64,000 nucleotides of DNA from Gerris lacustris (taxonomy: Eukaryota; Arthropoda; Insecta; Hemiptera; Gerridae): the NCBI GenBank assembly GCA_951217055.1, contig OX578282.1, forward strand, positions 71,205,092 to 71,269,091. Direction: 5' to 3'. Shown one piece after another: positions 29,885-39,925 of the stretch; position 1 is the stretch's first letter; each line of letters starts with the position of its first letter. The notes beneath the pieces were generated by a model. That model searched no databases. It saw nothing but the letters and a program-made list of their open reading frames with translations, and was not told the origin of the DNA. The position numbers and the translations under genes were made by a program.

Positions 29885-30710
29885 AGATGTTTTTATTCCC
29901 TGAGGAAGATGTTCACACCTCCCGAGGAAGATGTTCACATCTCCCGAGGAAGATGTTCACATCTCCCGAGGAAGATGTTCACATCTCCCGAGGAAGATGT
30001 TCTGATCTCCTGAGGAAGATGTTCACATCTCCCGAGGAAGATGTTCACATCTCCCGAGGAAGATGTTCACATCTCCCGAGGAAGATGTTCACATCTCCCG
30101 AGGAAGATGTTCACATCTCCCGAGGAAGATGTTCACATCTCCCGAGGAAGATGTTCACATCTCCTGAGGAAGATGTTCACATCTCCCGAGGAAGATGTTC
30201 TCATCTCCCGAGGAAGATGTTCACACCTCCCGAGGAAGATGTTCTCACCTCCCGAGGAAGATGTTCACATCTCCCGAGGAAGATGTTCACATCTCCCGAG
30301 GAAGATGTTCACATCTCCCGAGGAAGATGTTCTGATCTCCCGAGGAAGATGTTCTCATCTGCCGAGGAAGATGTTCACATCTCCCGAGGAAGATGTTCTC
30401 ACCTCCAGAGGAAGATGTTCTCACCTCCTGAGGAAGATGTTCTCACCTCCCGAGGAAGATGTTCACATCTCCCGAGGAAGATGTTCTCATCTCCCGAGGA
30501 AGATGTTCACATCTCCCGAGGAAGATGTTGACATCTCCCGAGGAAGATGTTGACATCTCCCGAGGGAGATGTTCTCACCTCCCGAGGAAGATGTTCTCAC
30601 CTCCCGAGGAAGATGTTCTCACCTCCTGAGGAAGATGTTCTCACCTCCCGAGGAAGATGTTCTCACCTCCCGAAGAAGATGTTCTCACCTCCTGAGGAAG
30701 ATGTTCTCGA
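29885..30710. repeat. 22-bp minisatellite, about 37 units, abutting a coding exon
   Basis: The plus-strand unit is GAAGATGTTCACATCTCCCG plus AG, with a second common form having CTCACCTCC in place of CACATCTCC. On the minus strand the second form reads GAG|GTGAGA, a consensus 5' splice site. The array runs without a gap into the end of the exon at 30689-31028, whose last 20 bases plus the intron GT equal one unit. Long plus-strand frames of 170-214 codons across it are artefacts, since 22 is not a multiple of 3 but three frames stay open. Confidence 0.95.
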
Positions 30711-31028
30711 GTATCTGCTTGGTAAGAAGACGATGAGGTCTGGTTGGGTTGAGTTTGGGCGTGCCGTAGAGTCTGGCGTTGATAGGGTAGAGTTCCTTGG
30801 ACACGCTGCATCTCACGTTGAACCACCAGTCGCAGACGAAGAAGGCCTGGGAGAACTGTGTGCCGTTGGGACAGAGGAAGGACGCCTGTCTGCCGTCGAT
30901 GTCGCAGTAGTGCCAGACCTGACACCTGGTGTCCATGTCGGCGAAGAAGCCGGGGTACTCCTGCTCGTCGCAGTAGAAGTCCGTGTAGGGAACAGTTCCC
31001 AGTACTGGGTAATCAGTTCCAGGACGAC
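30689..31028 (-). CDS. CPAP1-type chitin-binding protein, exon with peritrophin-A domain
   Basis: The acceptor TTTGCAG ends at 31029 and the donor GAG|GTGAGA begins at 30688. The exon is 340 nt, entered in phase 1 and left in phase 2. It reads RPGTDYPVLGTVPYTDFYC and continues through a complete type-2 chitin-binding (CBM14/peritrophin-A) domain. Six cysteines are spaced C-x15-C-x5-C-x10-C-x12-C-x7-C, with the conserved CPNGTQFSQ and CDWWFNVRC segments, and then NARLYGTPKLNPTRPHRLLT and KQILENIFLR. The family binds cuticle chitin extracellularly, and one domain per protein defines CPAP1. The upstream exon is at 52972-53154. If the donor is skipped, TGA follows at 30685-30687. Signal peptide and C-terminus lie outside the visible exons. 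Confidence 0.88.
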
Positions 31029-31094
31029 CTGCAAACAGAATACAAACCTTATTAATCATGATACTAATTATTAGTTCTCTTTTTAAGATTTTGG

Positions 31095-31258
31095 TTGTAT
31101 TCATTCTACAGAAAGTTTAAACTTTAATTTAAATCAAATTATAATTATTATTAACAACGGGAGACAGACAGGGAAAAATAGACTCCAGCGCCGAGATTCG
31201 AACCACAGGCCTCCTATATTTCCAGTATAGACGCTCTAACCAACTAAGCTACACTGAA
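31095..31258 (-). mobile_element. tRNA-derived SINE, copy 1
   Basis: The minus strand has A-box TAGCTTAGTTGGTTAGAGC, a possible anticodon stem CTATA...TATAG with loop CTGGAAA, and B-box GGTTCGAATCT. A non-tRNA body follows with CCCTGTCTGTCTCCC, GTTAATAATAATTA and GTTTAAAC. It sits about 65 bp upstream of the chitin-binding exon acceptor. Acceptor and T stems are imperfect, so it is not a working tRNA. Confidence 0.75.
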
Positions 31259-31439
31259 GAATAATTTCCTCCGTCGTTAACGATACCTAGTCCCGAATTT
31301 AAGTTTTCCATTTTTCCACAAGTCTAGAAGTTAACATTTACGACAATAGAACTAGACCGAGAATTACCGCTTATAATTAAATTATAAAGTACCCAATTAG
31401 TACCTGTTGTACCTAGTACAATCAATTAGAAATTCAGTT

Positions 31440-31604
31440 TTTAAGTTTTTTGTAGTATTCATACTACGGAAAGTTTAAACTGTGATTTAAATCAAATTAT
31501 AATTATTATTAACAACGCGGGTGACAGACAGAGAAAAATAGACTCTAACGCTGGGATTCGAACCACGGGCCTCCTATATTTCCAGTATAGACGCTCTAAC
31601 CATT
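31440..31604 (-). mobile_element. tRNA-derived SINE, copy 2, with inverted tail at 31611-31660
   Basis: The same body and B-box as copy 1 (GGTTCGAATCCC) are present, but the tRNA part stops inside the A-box. Directly beyond, 31611-31660 carries the SINE tail in the opposite orientation (GTTGTTAATAATAATTATAA), so the two tails face each other. Confidence 0.75.
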
Positions 31605-31677
31605 CCTTAAGTCTGCCGTTGTTAATAATAATTATAATTTGATTTAAACTAATTATAAGCATATGCAACAGTTTTAA

Positions 31678-31832
31678 AAGCCTCGTCCAGACTGCCGAAC
31701 CGAACAGGGGAAACGAGGCGAGCCTCTGCGCATGCCCAGTCTGAGCTGCGCAAGCGCTCTTTAGACTGGGCATGCGCAGAGACCAATGCTCGTCTCCTTT
31801 CCTCCTGTTAGGTTCGGTAGTCTGGACGAGGC
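31678..31832. mobile_element. 155-bp foldback MITE
   Basis: GCCTCGTCCAGACTGCCGAA at the left is inverted at the right as TTCGGTAGTCTGGACGAGGC. GCATGCGCAG-type words near the centre also pair. TTAA is present on both sides (31674-31677, 31833-31836), which would suit a TTAA-duplicating element, but TAA-type flanks cannot be excluded. Confidence 0.7.
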
Positions 31833-31894
31833 TTAAGGGACCATAGTATACATTGGGGGAACATGTCTCTGAATTCAAAAACTACAAGAAATAT

Positions 31895-32497
31895 TAAAAA
31901 TTACGTTTACATAATATATTAAAAATTACAAGATAAAAAGACCTTTTTATATACTACGTTTTTAAATTTTCTGTTGAATCATATGGAATGATGATAATAT
32001 AATTGTCATTGTTATATAATGTTAGTGAAAAAAAAAAAGTTCCGAATGTATTTACTTCACATAAATGACAACCATCTAGAGAGCTGATCTTAAACCTATA
32101 AAAGGACAAATCTTTGTACAATCTCACGATCTTACCTCATCTTGGATCAATTACTTTATTTCTTTGTTACTTTTCCTTTTTCGCTGTCATTCAATATTTA
32201 CCTCTTAATAAAAAATCACAAATTTGAAACCCCTCAAAATGAAGATTGTAAATATGGGACATGTCAAAACAAATAAAATAATTTGCGGCAATACAGCAAA
32301 ATTTGCTGAAAATTATTTAAATTCTGCTGAAAGATGGCTAAAAGTATTAAAATATTGCATTGTCATCGTGTTCTGAGCTATTCTAAAGGTTTCAAATGTC
32401 TATAGCTACTCGGGAAGTTAGTTAAAAATCGTTTGCATATTTGTACTGGACAAACAAACAAACAAGAAAGCAAGCTAATAGAAACGTAGTAAAATTA
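31895..32497 (+). mobile_element. Repeat family B, copy B3
   Basis: It runs from ACAAGATAAAAAGACC and TACTACGTTTTTAAATTTTC to AAACGTAGTA at about 32482-32491, matching B1. The ATCGATA-containing segment is replaced by different sequence. Confidence 0.75.
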
Positions 32498-32744
32498 CAT
32501 TTTTGTGGTAGCTCATAATTAGTCTATTGTCGGACCCTTATAAGTTAAAATCTTGTGTGTCTATTGGTTTCTTTTATTAACAACTAACTGTATGTTTAGA
32601 AGTACCTTTCTGATTTTAAGTTCACATGGTCTGTCGAATGTTGCCCACGGGTGGTCTCATTAATATATTGATACTTTTTTCATGTAAAAAATCAAAACAA
32701 TTTGGGCAAAGAAAGAAGGGTAAAAAATTAAATAAATTGTATAA
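32498..32744. other. Unassigned spacer
   Basis: AT-rich DNA between B3 and a retrotransposon tail. No feature. Confidence 0.4.
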
Positions 32745-33485
32745 TTTTTTTTTTTTTTTTAACAGCCCTTTGACTCTCACTTTCGTAAGCAAAGGCCTCC
32801 CCGTGAGCGGGGGTAATGGTTTTTTTCCTTCCTTCTTATTGCCCTCTAAATAATGTTTAGTTGTTCTCTTCCACTCTTGTCTGTCCATCGCAGTTCTGTG
32901 CCATAACTTGCCTATTCTTTCATCAAACTCGTCCCTCCATCTTCTTTCTGGGCGTCCTTTTTTCCTTTTTTCTGTCGGCCTCCACACATTGACTTTGTGT
33001 GCCCATCTATTTGGATCCATTCTTATTCTGATTACATGGCCTGCCCATTTCCACTTCAATTTGTGAGCTTGCTTCATTAGACTTTTTACATTTTGCTTTT
33101 CTAGCATTTTCCTGTTACTGACCTTCTGTCTTTTGCTTACTCCAAGGCATGATCTCGGCATCTGACATTGAGTGGAAACTAATTTTTGATCCTGTTTCTG
33201 GGTCAGGCTCCACGTCTGGCTGCCATAGAGAACTGCCGGATAGACACAACTCTGTAAGGTGCAAATCTTTATGCTCTCGGATGCAGAACTCTTAAAGATT
33301 TTTCTTAACGACCAATACTTTTTCCATCCAATGTTCACTCTTCTGTTAACTTCTTAATTTCTCATTCCTTCAAAAGATACAACCTGTCCAAGATAGATGT
33401 ATTCGGATGCGTATTCGATTTCTTGATTCTCTATAGTCATAAATGAGATAATAATGGGTTCTAATATAAGCATGAACTTCTACAT
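32745..33485 (-). pseudogene. Non-LTR retrotransposon reverse-transcriptase C-terminal remnant
   Basis: On the minus strand, YIYLGQVVSFEGMRN, a TAA stop at about 33354, then EVNRRVNIGWKKYWSLRKIF, PAVLYGSQTWSLTQKQDQKL and WAGHVIRIRMDPNRWAHKVN, followed by WRPTEKRKKGRPERRWRDEF. This is the characteristic C-terminal third of the endonuclease-reverse transcriptase polyprotein of insect non-LTR elements (RTE/jockey-like group). Catalytic RT and endonuclease parts are missing, as in a 5'-truncated insertion. A poly-A tail (T run at about 32747-32760) ends it. The in-frame stop marks it as dead. It lies in the big intron in the same orientation as the host gene. Confidence 0.85.
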
Positions 33486-34397
33486 AAAAATATACACAAA
33501 AGGACGCGAGGAAGCTATATGCCACTCTAATTGATTGACTATTATTTTATTCTGTTGCTCCAAATTAATATGATGTTAAATTATTTAATTTAAAATACAT
33601 ATTATGTATTGTGTTTGTGTATAAATAAATGCAAATAGGAATCAGAAAGTTTCTTAAATTTCGACCTTTTCAAATCGCCTGTTATAGAACAACTTTAGTT
33701 TTTTTCGGTAATTTTCAATCAGTTTCCTATTAAACTTTCAATCAATTTTTTTTCATCCAACTTTTGATGTTATATTTAACTTTAAAAAATATAAATTGTT
33801 TGTTACGAAAACTTATCCAACGAGGTCGTTGAGACGATCTCTTTTTAATTTATTATATGAAAAAAAATAAATAAATAAAATTGGTAATTTATGGTGAAGT
33901 AATATTTATAGGTCTAAGTTACAAAATGTGGGTATTTAAAAGGCGATTTGTTTTGTTGGAAGTTTTGAGTGGGCTGGTAGGTGACTTTAGTCGCCTTCTT
34001 GATGAGTTCGCTCCTGAAGAAGGGTCATTATACTCGTGCGAAAGGTCAGTTGGTTTCAATGTCCTTTTTTACAAAAAAAAAAAATAATATCAGAGGAATT
34101 AACAATCTAGAAATATGGGCTGTCTTGTTTTTTTTCTTATTTTTGATAAATAATAGAAGGAAATGACCTAGTTATTACACAACCGGGCATGACGCGGCTC
34201 TTTCCTAAAATGATAAGGTATTATCACTGTATATTATTATGCAGTAGTTGGATCTACTGAGAAAGAGAGCTTACCTGGGTGTATTGTAACTTCAAACAAT
34301 CGAATTTAAGCTTTTTATCTGGACCTAACCTTCTGTCGTGTTAAACGTTTCACAATATTAGCAGAGAAATGGAACGAAAGTTCAAACAGAATCATGT
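33486..34397. other. Unassigned AT-rich DNA
   Basis: No coding signal or repeat match is seen. Short frames at 33881-34166 lack any recognisable feature. Confidence 0.4.
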
Positions 34398-34712
34398 TAT
34401 TACTACGTTTTTATTAGCTTGCTTTCTTGTTTGTTTGTTTGTCCGGTACAAATCTGAACAATCGATTTCTAACTAACTTCCCGAATAGCTAGACATTTGA
34501 AACTTTTAGCATAGCTCAGAACACGATGACAATGCATTATTTTAATACTTTTAGCCATCTTTCAGCAGAATTTAATTAGTTTTCAGCAAATTTTGCTGAA
34601 ATTTTTTTGTGCGGAAAGTTAGTTCGGAAAAAATCCGCAATTTATTTTATTTGTTTTGCCATGTCCCATATTTAAGCAATCTTCATTTTGACGGGTCTCA
34701 AATTTGTGATAG
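34398..34712 (-). mobile_element. Repeat family B, copy B4/B5, first part
   Basis: It matches B2 from ATTACTACGTTTTTATTAGC to CTCAAATTTGTGATAG and stops exactly where the 37505 part begins. Confidence 0.75.
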
Positions 34713-35095
34713 ACTAGTGATGCGGTGCATAAAGAACTCGCATAGATTGAGGTCTTACGAGTACATCACCCATACTATGTTCTCAATATTGCTACCAGGA
34801 TAATTTTTCGGTGAAAAACTAACATATTCTTATTCAACCTGAAAACAGGTTTAAAATCATTTTACGAAAAACAGCAATAAGAATAAGCTTACTTTTTAAC
34901 ACCCTCATCTCGGTCACATTTGTTGAAAACTTTGCTACTCATAAAGCCTTTTAAAACAATGTATGGTATATCATTCTGACTACAATCTTCCTCTTTAATC
35001 GTCATATTATAGGACCGAGATGATGTGAGCCGAATTAAATTTCGTATAAATTCGCAAGTTCTCAGGAGCTAAAATGTTTTCCATTCATCCGTACA

Positions 35096-36400
35096 TAATC
35101 CATATTTAATAAAGTCATTGCAGGCTCACCACGCTCACCAGTTGTTACCTACATAATCTTTATTTAATAATATTAATGCAGGCTCGCTACGCTCGCCTGG
35201 TTATATAGCGTTTGTAAGTAATATTTATTTAATAATAGTTATACATGCTCGCTACGCTCGCCAATTTATACCGCATTTCTATATAATATTTATTTAATTA
35301 AAATATTGCGGGTTCGCTGCGCTATACGGGTGCGCTCGCCTGGTTATACAACATTTGTACGTAATATTTATTTAATAATATAAATGCAGGCTCGCTACGC
35401 TCGCCGGTTTATACAACATTTCACATAATCTTAATTTAATAACGGTAATGCAGGCTCGCTTCGCTCGCCTGCTTATATAGCATGCATTTGTAGTAAATAT
35501 TTTATTTAATAAAATGATTGCAGGCTCACTACGCTCGCCTGTTATAAAAGTAATATAAATGCAGGCTCGCTACGCTCGCCTGTTATAAAAGCATTTCTGC
35601 ATAATCCTTATAATTTTATAAGGATAAAAATTTTAATAATATTATTGCAGGCTCGCTACACTCGCCTGTTATAAAAGCATTTCTGCATAGTCTTTATTTA
35701 GTAATATTATTGCAGGCTCGCTGCGCTCGCCTGTTTATACAGCATTTCTACATAATCTTTATTTAATAATATTATTGCAGGCTTACTACGCTCGCCTGTT
35801 ATAAAAGTAATATTAATGCAGGCTCGCTACGCTCGCCTGTTTATACAGTATTTCTACATAATCTTTATTTAATAATAATATTGCAGGCTCGCTGCGCTCG
35901 CCTGTTATAAAAATAATATTAATGCAGGCTCGCTACGCTCGCCTGTTTATACAGTATTTCTACGTAATCTTTATTTAATAATATTATTGCAGGCTCGCTG
36001 CGCTCGCCTGTTCATACAGCATACATTTGTAGTAAATATTTTATTTAATAAAATGATCGCAGGCTCACTACGCTCGCCTGTTATAAAAGTAATATTAATA
36101 CAGGCTCGCTACGCTCGCCTGTTTATACAGCATTTCTACATAATCTTTATTGAATAATATTAATGCAGGCTCGCTACGCTCGCCTGTTATAAAAGCATTA
36201 CTGCATAATCTTTATTTAATAATATTATTGCAGGCTCGCTGCGCTCGCCTGTTATAAAAGCATTTCTGCATAATCTTTATTTAATAATATTAATGCAGGC
36301 TCGCTACGCTCGCCTGTTATAAAAGCATTTCTGCATAATCTTTATTTAATAATATTATTGCAGGCTCGCGGCGCTCGCCTTTTTATACAGTATTAGTACA
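35096..36400. repeat. Array of about 21 GGCTCGCTACGCTCGCC units
   Basis: Each unit has GCAGGCTCGCTACGCTCGCC (or GCTGCGC) followed by AT-rich spacer such as TGTTATAAAAGCATTTCTGC and ATAATCTTTATTTAATAAT. Spacing alternates between about 40 and 70 bp. The GC-rich 17-mer is highly conserved while the spacers are short variants of each other. Confidence 0.9.
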
Positions 36401-36475
36401 TAATCTGTAGCCTTTAAAATTCCTTTAAACGATTTATAACATGTTATGCAGATATGTAAAACTTTTTTTTGTTTT

Positions 36476-37310
36476 CTTTATATTGGCCGCCATTTTAAAA
36501 ATATTATGTGTGAAATTTGAATAGTTGGATATTCCTTTTCTAGACTTCAAGAGCTTTAAATTGATGTATAACATGTCATACTGACTAAAAACTGTTTGTT
36601 TAGTCGTCCGCCATATTGACCGCCATCTTGAAAATATTAAGTGTAAAATTTTATTAGTTACATATTCTTATCCTCCTCTTAAAGGCCTTTAAAACGATGT
36701 ATAACACATTATGCTGGATATAACTTTTTATTTTAGTCGTCCGCCATATTGGCCGCCATCTTGAAAATATGAACTGAGAAATTTTATTAGTTACATATTC
36801 TTTTTCATCTCTTAAAGACCTTTAAAACTATGTATAACACATTATGCTGGCTAAAACTTTTTTTATAGTTGTCCGCCATATTGGCCGCCATCTTGAACAT
36901 ATTAAGTGTAAAATTTTATTAGTTACATATTCTTATCCTTCTCTTAAAGGCCTTTAAAACGATGTATAACACATTATGCTAGATATAACTTTTTATTTTA
37001 GTCGTCGGCCATATTGGCCGCCATGTTGAAAATATGAACTGAGAAATTTTATTAGTTACATATTCTTTTTCATCTCTTAAAGACCTTTAAAACCATGTAT
37101 AACACATTATGCTGGCTAAAACTTTTTTTTATAGTCGTCCGCCATATTGGCCACCATCTTGAAAATATTAAATGTGAAAATTTATTAGTTACATATTCTT
37201 TTCCTCCTCTTAAAGATCTTTAAAACGATGTATAACACATTATGCTGACTAAAACTTTCTTTTTTTGTCGTCCGCCATATTGGGCGCCATCTTGAAAATA
37301 TTGAGTGAGG
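36476..37310. repeat. Seven-unit tandem repeat with GCCGCCATCTTGAA motifs
   Basis: Units of roughly 120-145 bp contain CCGCCATATTGGCCGCCATC then TTGAAAATAT, TTATTAGTTACATATTC, AGACCTTTAAAAC and GATGTATAACACATTATGC. CAAGATGGCGGCC is present on the minus strand of most units. Confidence 0.9.
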
Positions 37311-37504
37311 AATTTCCAAAAACTATACACTTCTCACAAATGCTGAGATGCATATATGTGCCAAATTTCGTTGAAATTTATCAATTTTTACTCCAGTTAT
37401 CGTTAGACAAACAAACACACAAACAAACAAACACACAAACAAACAAACACACAAACTTTTCAAATCCCAAGTCTCTGTAATGAAGAACTCACTGCGCTCG
37501 TTCA

Positions 37505-37810
37505 ATAAACATTGAATGACAGCAAAAACAGGAAATATCGATTATATATTATATCAAATTTATCGATGGCACGGTTTAGATTTGGTGTTGGGGAGATCCG
37601 TTGTACAGATTTGTCCTTTTATAGGTTTAAGATCAGCTCTCTAGACTCTAGATGGTTGTCATTTATGTGAAGTAAATAAATTCGAAACTATTTTTTTCTT
37701 TTTTTCACTAACATTACATATTATATAACAATAACAATTATATTATCAATATTACATATGATTCAACAGAAAATTTATAAACGTAGTATATAAAAAGTTA
37801 TTTTAATGTT
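37505..37810 (-). mobile_element. Repeat family B, copy B4/B5, second part
   Basis: ATAAACATTGAATGACAGCA to ACGTAGTATATAAAAAGTTA completes the B copy begun at 34398. Confidence 0.75.
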
Positions 37811-37894
37811 GAAATTTTTATATAGATATTTATATAGATATTTATATTTATTGAAGCGAGCGTAAGCGAGCTTCTTACATTCAACGAAATATGC

Positions 37895-37925
<31 letters not shown>

Positions 37926-38274
37926 GTGTAACGTTTACGTGTCCGACGATAACTTGAGTAAAAGTAAAAGAGGCCGATTTAGTTGAAATTTGGTATACTT
38001 GTTCCTCTTACTTATACTCAGGCTAAGTTCGTTGGACAGCGTGATCCGCCCAAGAGTTCGCGCGCAATGCTCGCGTAAACGAGAGGTTCAAAAATTAAAT
38101 TGGAATTTCAGGACGGGAAAAGATTCCATCATCATCTATTCGACGAGACGAAACATTATTTATGTCTTTGTTTCAGACATCATGGAATATTTTCCGTGTC
38201 CGTTTGTCGGTCTTTGGCTCAATATTGCCAACCAACATATCTTAGAAGCAACATAATTTAGACGGTATGACATA
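37811..38274 (+). repeat. Repeat family F, copy F1
   Basis: AGCGAGCGTAAGCGAGCTTC, a GTCT tract at 37897-37923, and TCAGGCTAAGTTCGTTGGAC. It matches 48430-48650 and 63830-64000 in the opposite orientation. Confidence 0.6.
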
Positions 38275-38463
38275 ATTAGTCCATTCTTGGTCCCGTATAA
38301 GTTTTAACCTTCTCCTCCCTTATAATTTTGTTTCTCTTCCACATGCACACAAACATTCATTTATTTACATCTGCAGGTAGATAGACATGGAACCAAACAT
38401 TTTCCCCGATTTCTGAATCTGATTTCTGTCTTGGAACTTTTGAATTCGAAGACATAAAAATAT
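38275..38463. repeat. Repeat family D, mosaic copy D5
   Basis: 38275-38385 reads in the plus sense (GACATAATTAGTCCATTC, ACATGCACACAAACATTC). From 38386 the D sequence reads in the minus sense to GACATAAAAATATTT, so two pieces are joined head to head. C3 follows at the AAAATATTT site. Confidence 0.55.
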
Positions 38464-38635
38464 TTATCTCCAGGAGGGAGAAAAATTTATGATTTTGAAT
38501 TAGTTTAGAGGGGCTAAAACAGGTCTTTTCATCCCTGAACTCAAAAAGTAGAGAGAAAAAGTAAAAGTAGGGTGAAAAAGTAAAGTAGGGCAAAAAATTA
38601 AAGATTGCAACTTAATTATTTTATATGTTGCGTTT
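38464..38635 (+). mobile_element. Repeat family C, copy C3 (5' part only)
   Basis: TTATCTCCAGGAGGGAG through AGGTCTTTTCATCCCTGAAC to TTAATTATTTTATA. It is truncated before the inverted internal copy. Confidence 0.65.
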
Positions 38636-38671
38636 TACAACTATCTTCTATAAATAAATTTCAAACACAAT

Positions 38672-39104
38672 AGGTTTGTTCCAACCAAGCATTGTACCGT
38701 CCGCGGAATCGTCACCAGCATGCGCAGTAGATAAAAGCCGTTCCAAGCCGACTTGTGACAGTGTTTCGTACCGTCCACGAAACTGTTCCAACCCCGGCAG
38801 GGATCGTTTGCGAACCGTTCACTGTACGATCCCAACGATCCTCTGACAATACCATGTACTGGTTTGTATGACATGCGCAGTTATGTCAATAATTACAAAT
38901 ATCAACAGGAAGGTTTCCTAACTGTTAGGTTTCCTTAATGTTTTTAATACAGTGCGAATAATAGTCCTAAACTCGTTCCAACCTGACATGATTATATTAC
39001 AGTACAATGTTAGCGCATGCGTATAAAACCTGTCCTAAACGATTCTCGAACGGTCCGTGGGACGATACAAAGGACGCTACAAATAGCGGGGTTGGAACAA
39101 ACCT
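38672..39104. mobile_element. 433-bp inverted-repeat DNA element
   Basis: AGGTTTGTTCCAACC at the left and GGTTGGAACAAACCT at the right are exact inverted ends. The inside is GC-richer than its surroundings and has several ACGATCC/GGATCGT words pairing over distance. No coding capacity; target duplication not clear. Confidence 0.7.
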
Positions 39105-39618
39105 TTTATTAACACTTAAACCAAAAAAAACTGCTCTTCTTTATATTTAACTAGCCGAATTGGCACGCTTCGCGTGCCTTATTCGTCTAGAAGTTGGCGC
39201 TAGGTGTAAAAAATAATTAAAACAATATAAGTAATATATCTTTTTTATTAAATAATTTTGTATTTTAGTGCAATTAGTTTATATTATTTTTTATTGCTTA
39301 TTTTTAAACATTTTATCTCAATTAAATATATAACCTGCTTTTTCTTATATAAAATATATTTTTCATTATAAATGAATTTAACCATAAGTTTTTATATTTC
39401 CTACATATTTACTTGGCACTAACTATGTGGATAATGTATTTTGTTTAACAGTGTAATTTTTTTTTATTTAATAATATTATTGCATCAGAAATGAAATCTT
39501 AACTCATAAAACTGTTGTTGGTAAAAGTTTTGTATGTCTTAGTTTGTTAGTTCACCGCTAGAATGCGTTTGAAGTTTAGTTTCTAAATGAAGTTCCTTAG
39601 GGCATGGCACAAACAATA

Positions 39619-39925
39619 TTTTAATGCTTTTAGTAATTTTTCAGCAGAATTTAATTAGTTTTCAGCAAATTTGCTTCATGGAAAGTCTGTTCGGAAAAAA
39701 TCCGCAAGTTATTTTATTTGTTTTGTCATATCCCAAATATTTACAATCCTTCATTTTGACAGATTTCAAATTTTAGATTTTTTATTGAGAGGTAAACAGT
39801 GAATGACAGCGAAAAAGAATAAGTAAACCAATTAAACAAAGAAGATAAATAATTGAATATGAAGATAAATTAATTGAATTAAAAAACGTAGTATATATAA
39901 AGTTCTTTTTATCTTGTAATTTTAT
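39619..39925 (-). mobile_element. Repeat family B, copy B6 (degraded)
   Basis: TTTCAGCAGAATTTAATTAG, GAAAAAATCCGCAAGTTATT and ACGTAGTATATATAAAGTTC keep the B order, with an internal deletion. Confidence 0.65.

Larger units (their letters stand above)
34713..37504. mobile_element. 2.8-kb insertion built of two tandem arrays
   Basis: It splits one B copy between GTGATAG (34712) and ATAAACATTG (37505). It starts ACTAGTGATGCGGTGCATAA and ends CACTGCGCTCGTTCA. Inside are about 380 bp of unique sequence, array 1 (35096-36400), array 2 (36476-37310) and an ACAAACAA-rich tail. There is no coding capacity and no clear terminal inverted repeat or duplication. It is possibly a rolling-circle (Helentron-type) element, which often carry internal tandem repeats. 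Confidence 0.6.

Noticed and set aside
29887..30553. Plus-strand frames of 170-214 codons
   Set aside because: They are translations of the 22-bp minisatellite. The real coding sequence is on the other strand at its right end.
30713..30726. Plus-strand splice donor CTTG|GTAAGAAG
   Set aside because: A good donor by sequence, but on the strand opposite the host exon with no plus-strand coding exon to its left. Coincidence.
31180..31256. tRNA gene on the minus strand with loop CTGGAAA
   Set aside because: The anticodon stem pairs, but other stems do not, and a second copy with the same non-tRNA body shows it is a SINE.
35096..36400. CRISPR-like array (conserved short repeat, variable spacers)
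   Set aside because: Spacers are variants of the same AT-rich sequence, no cas genes are present, and the context is a eukaryotic intron. It is a tandem repeat.
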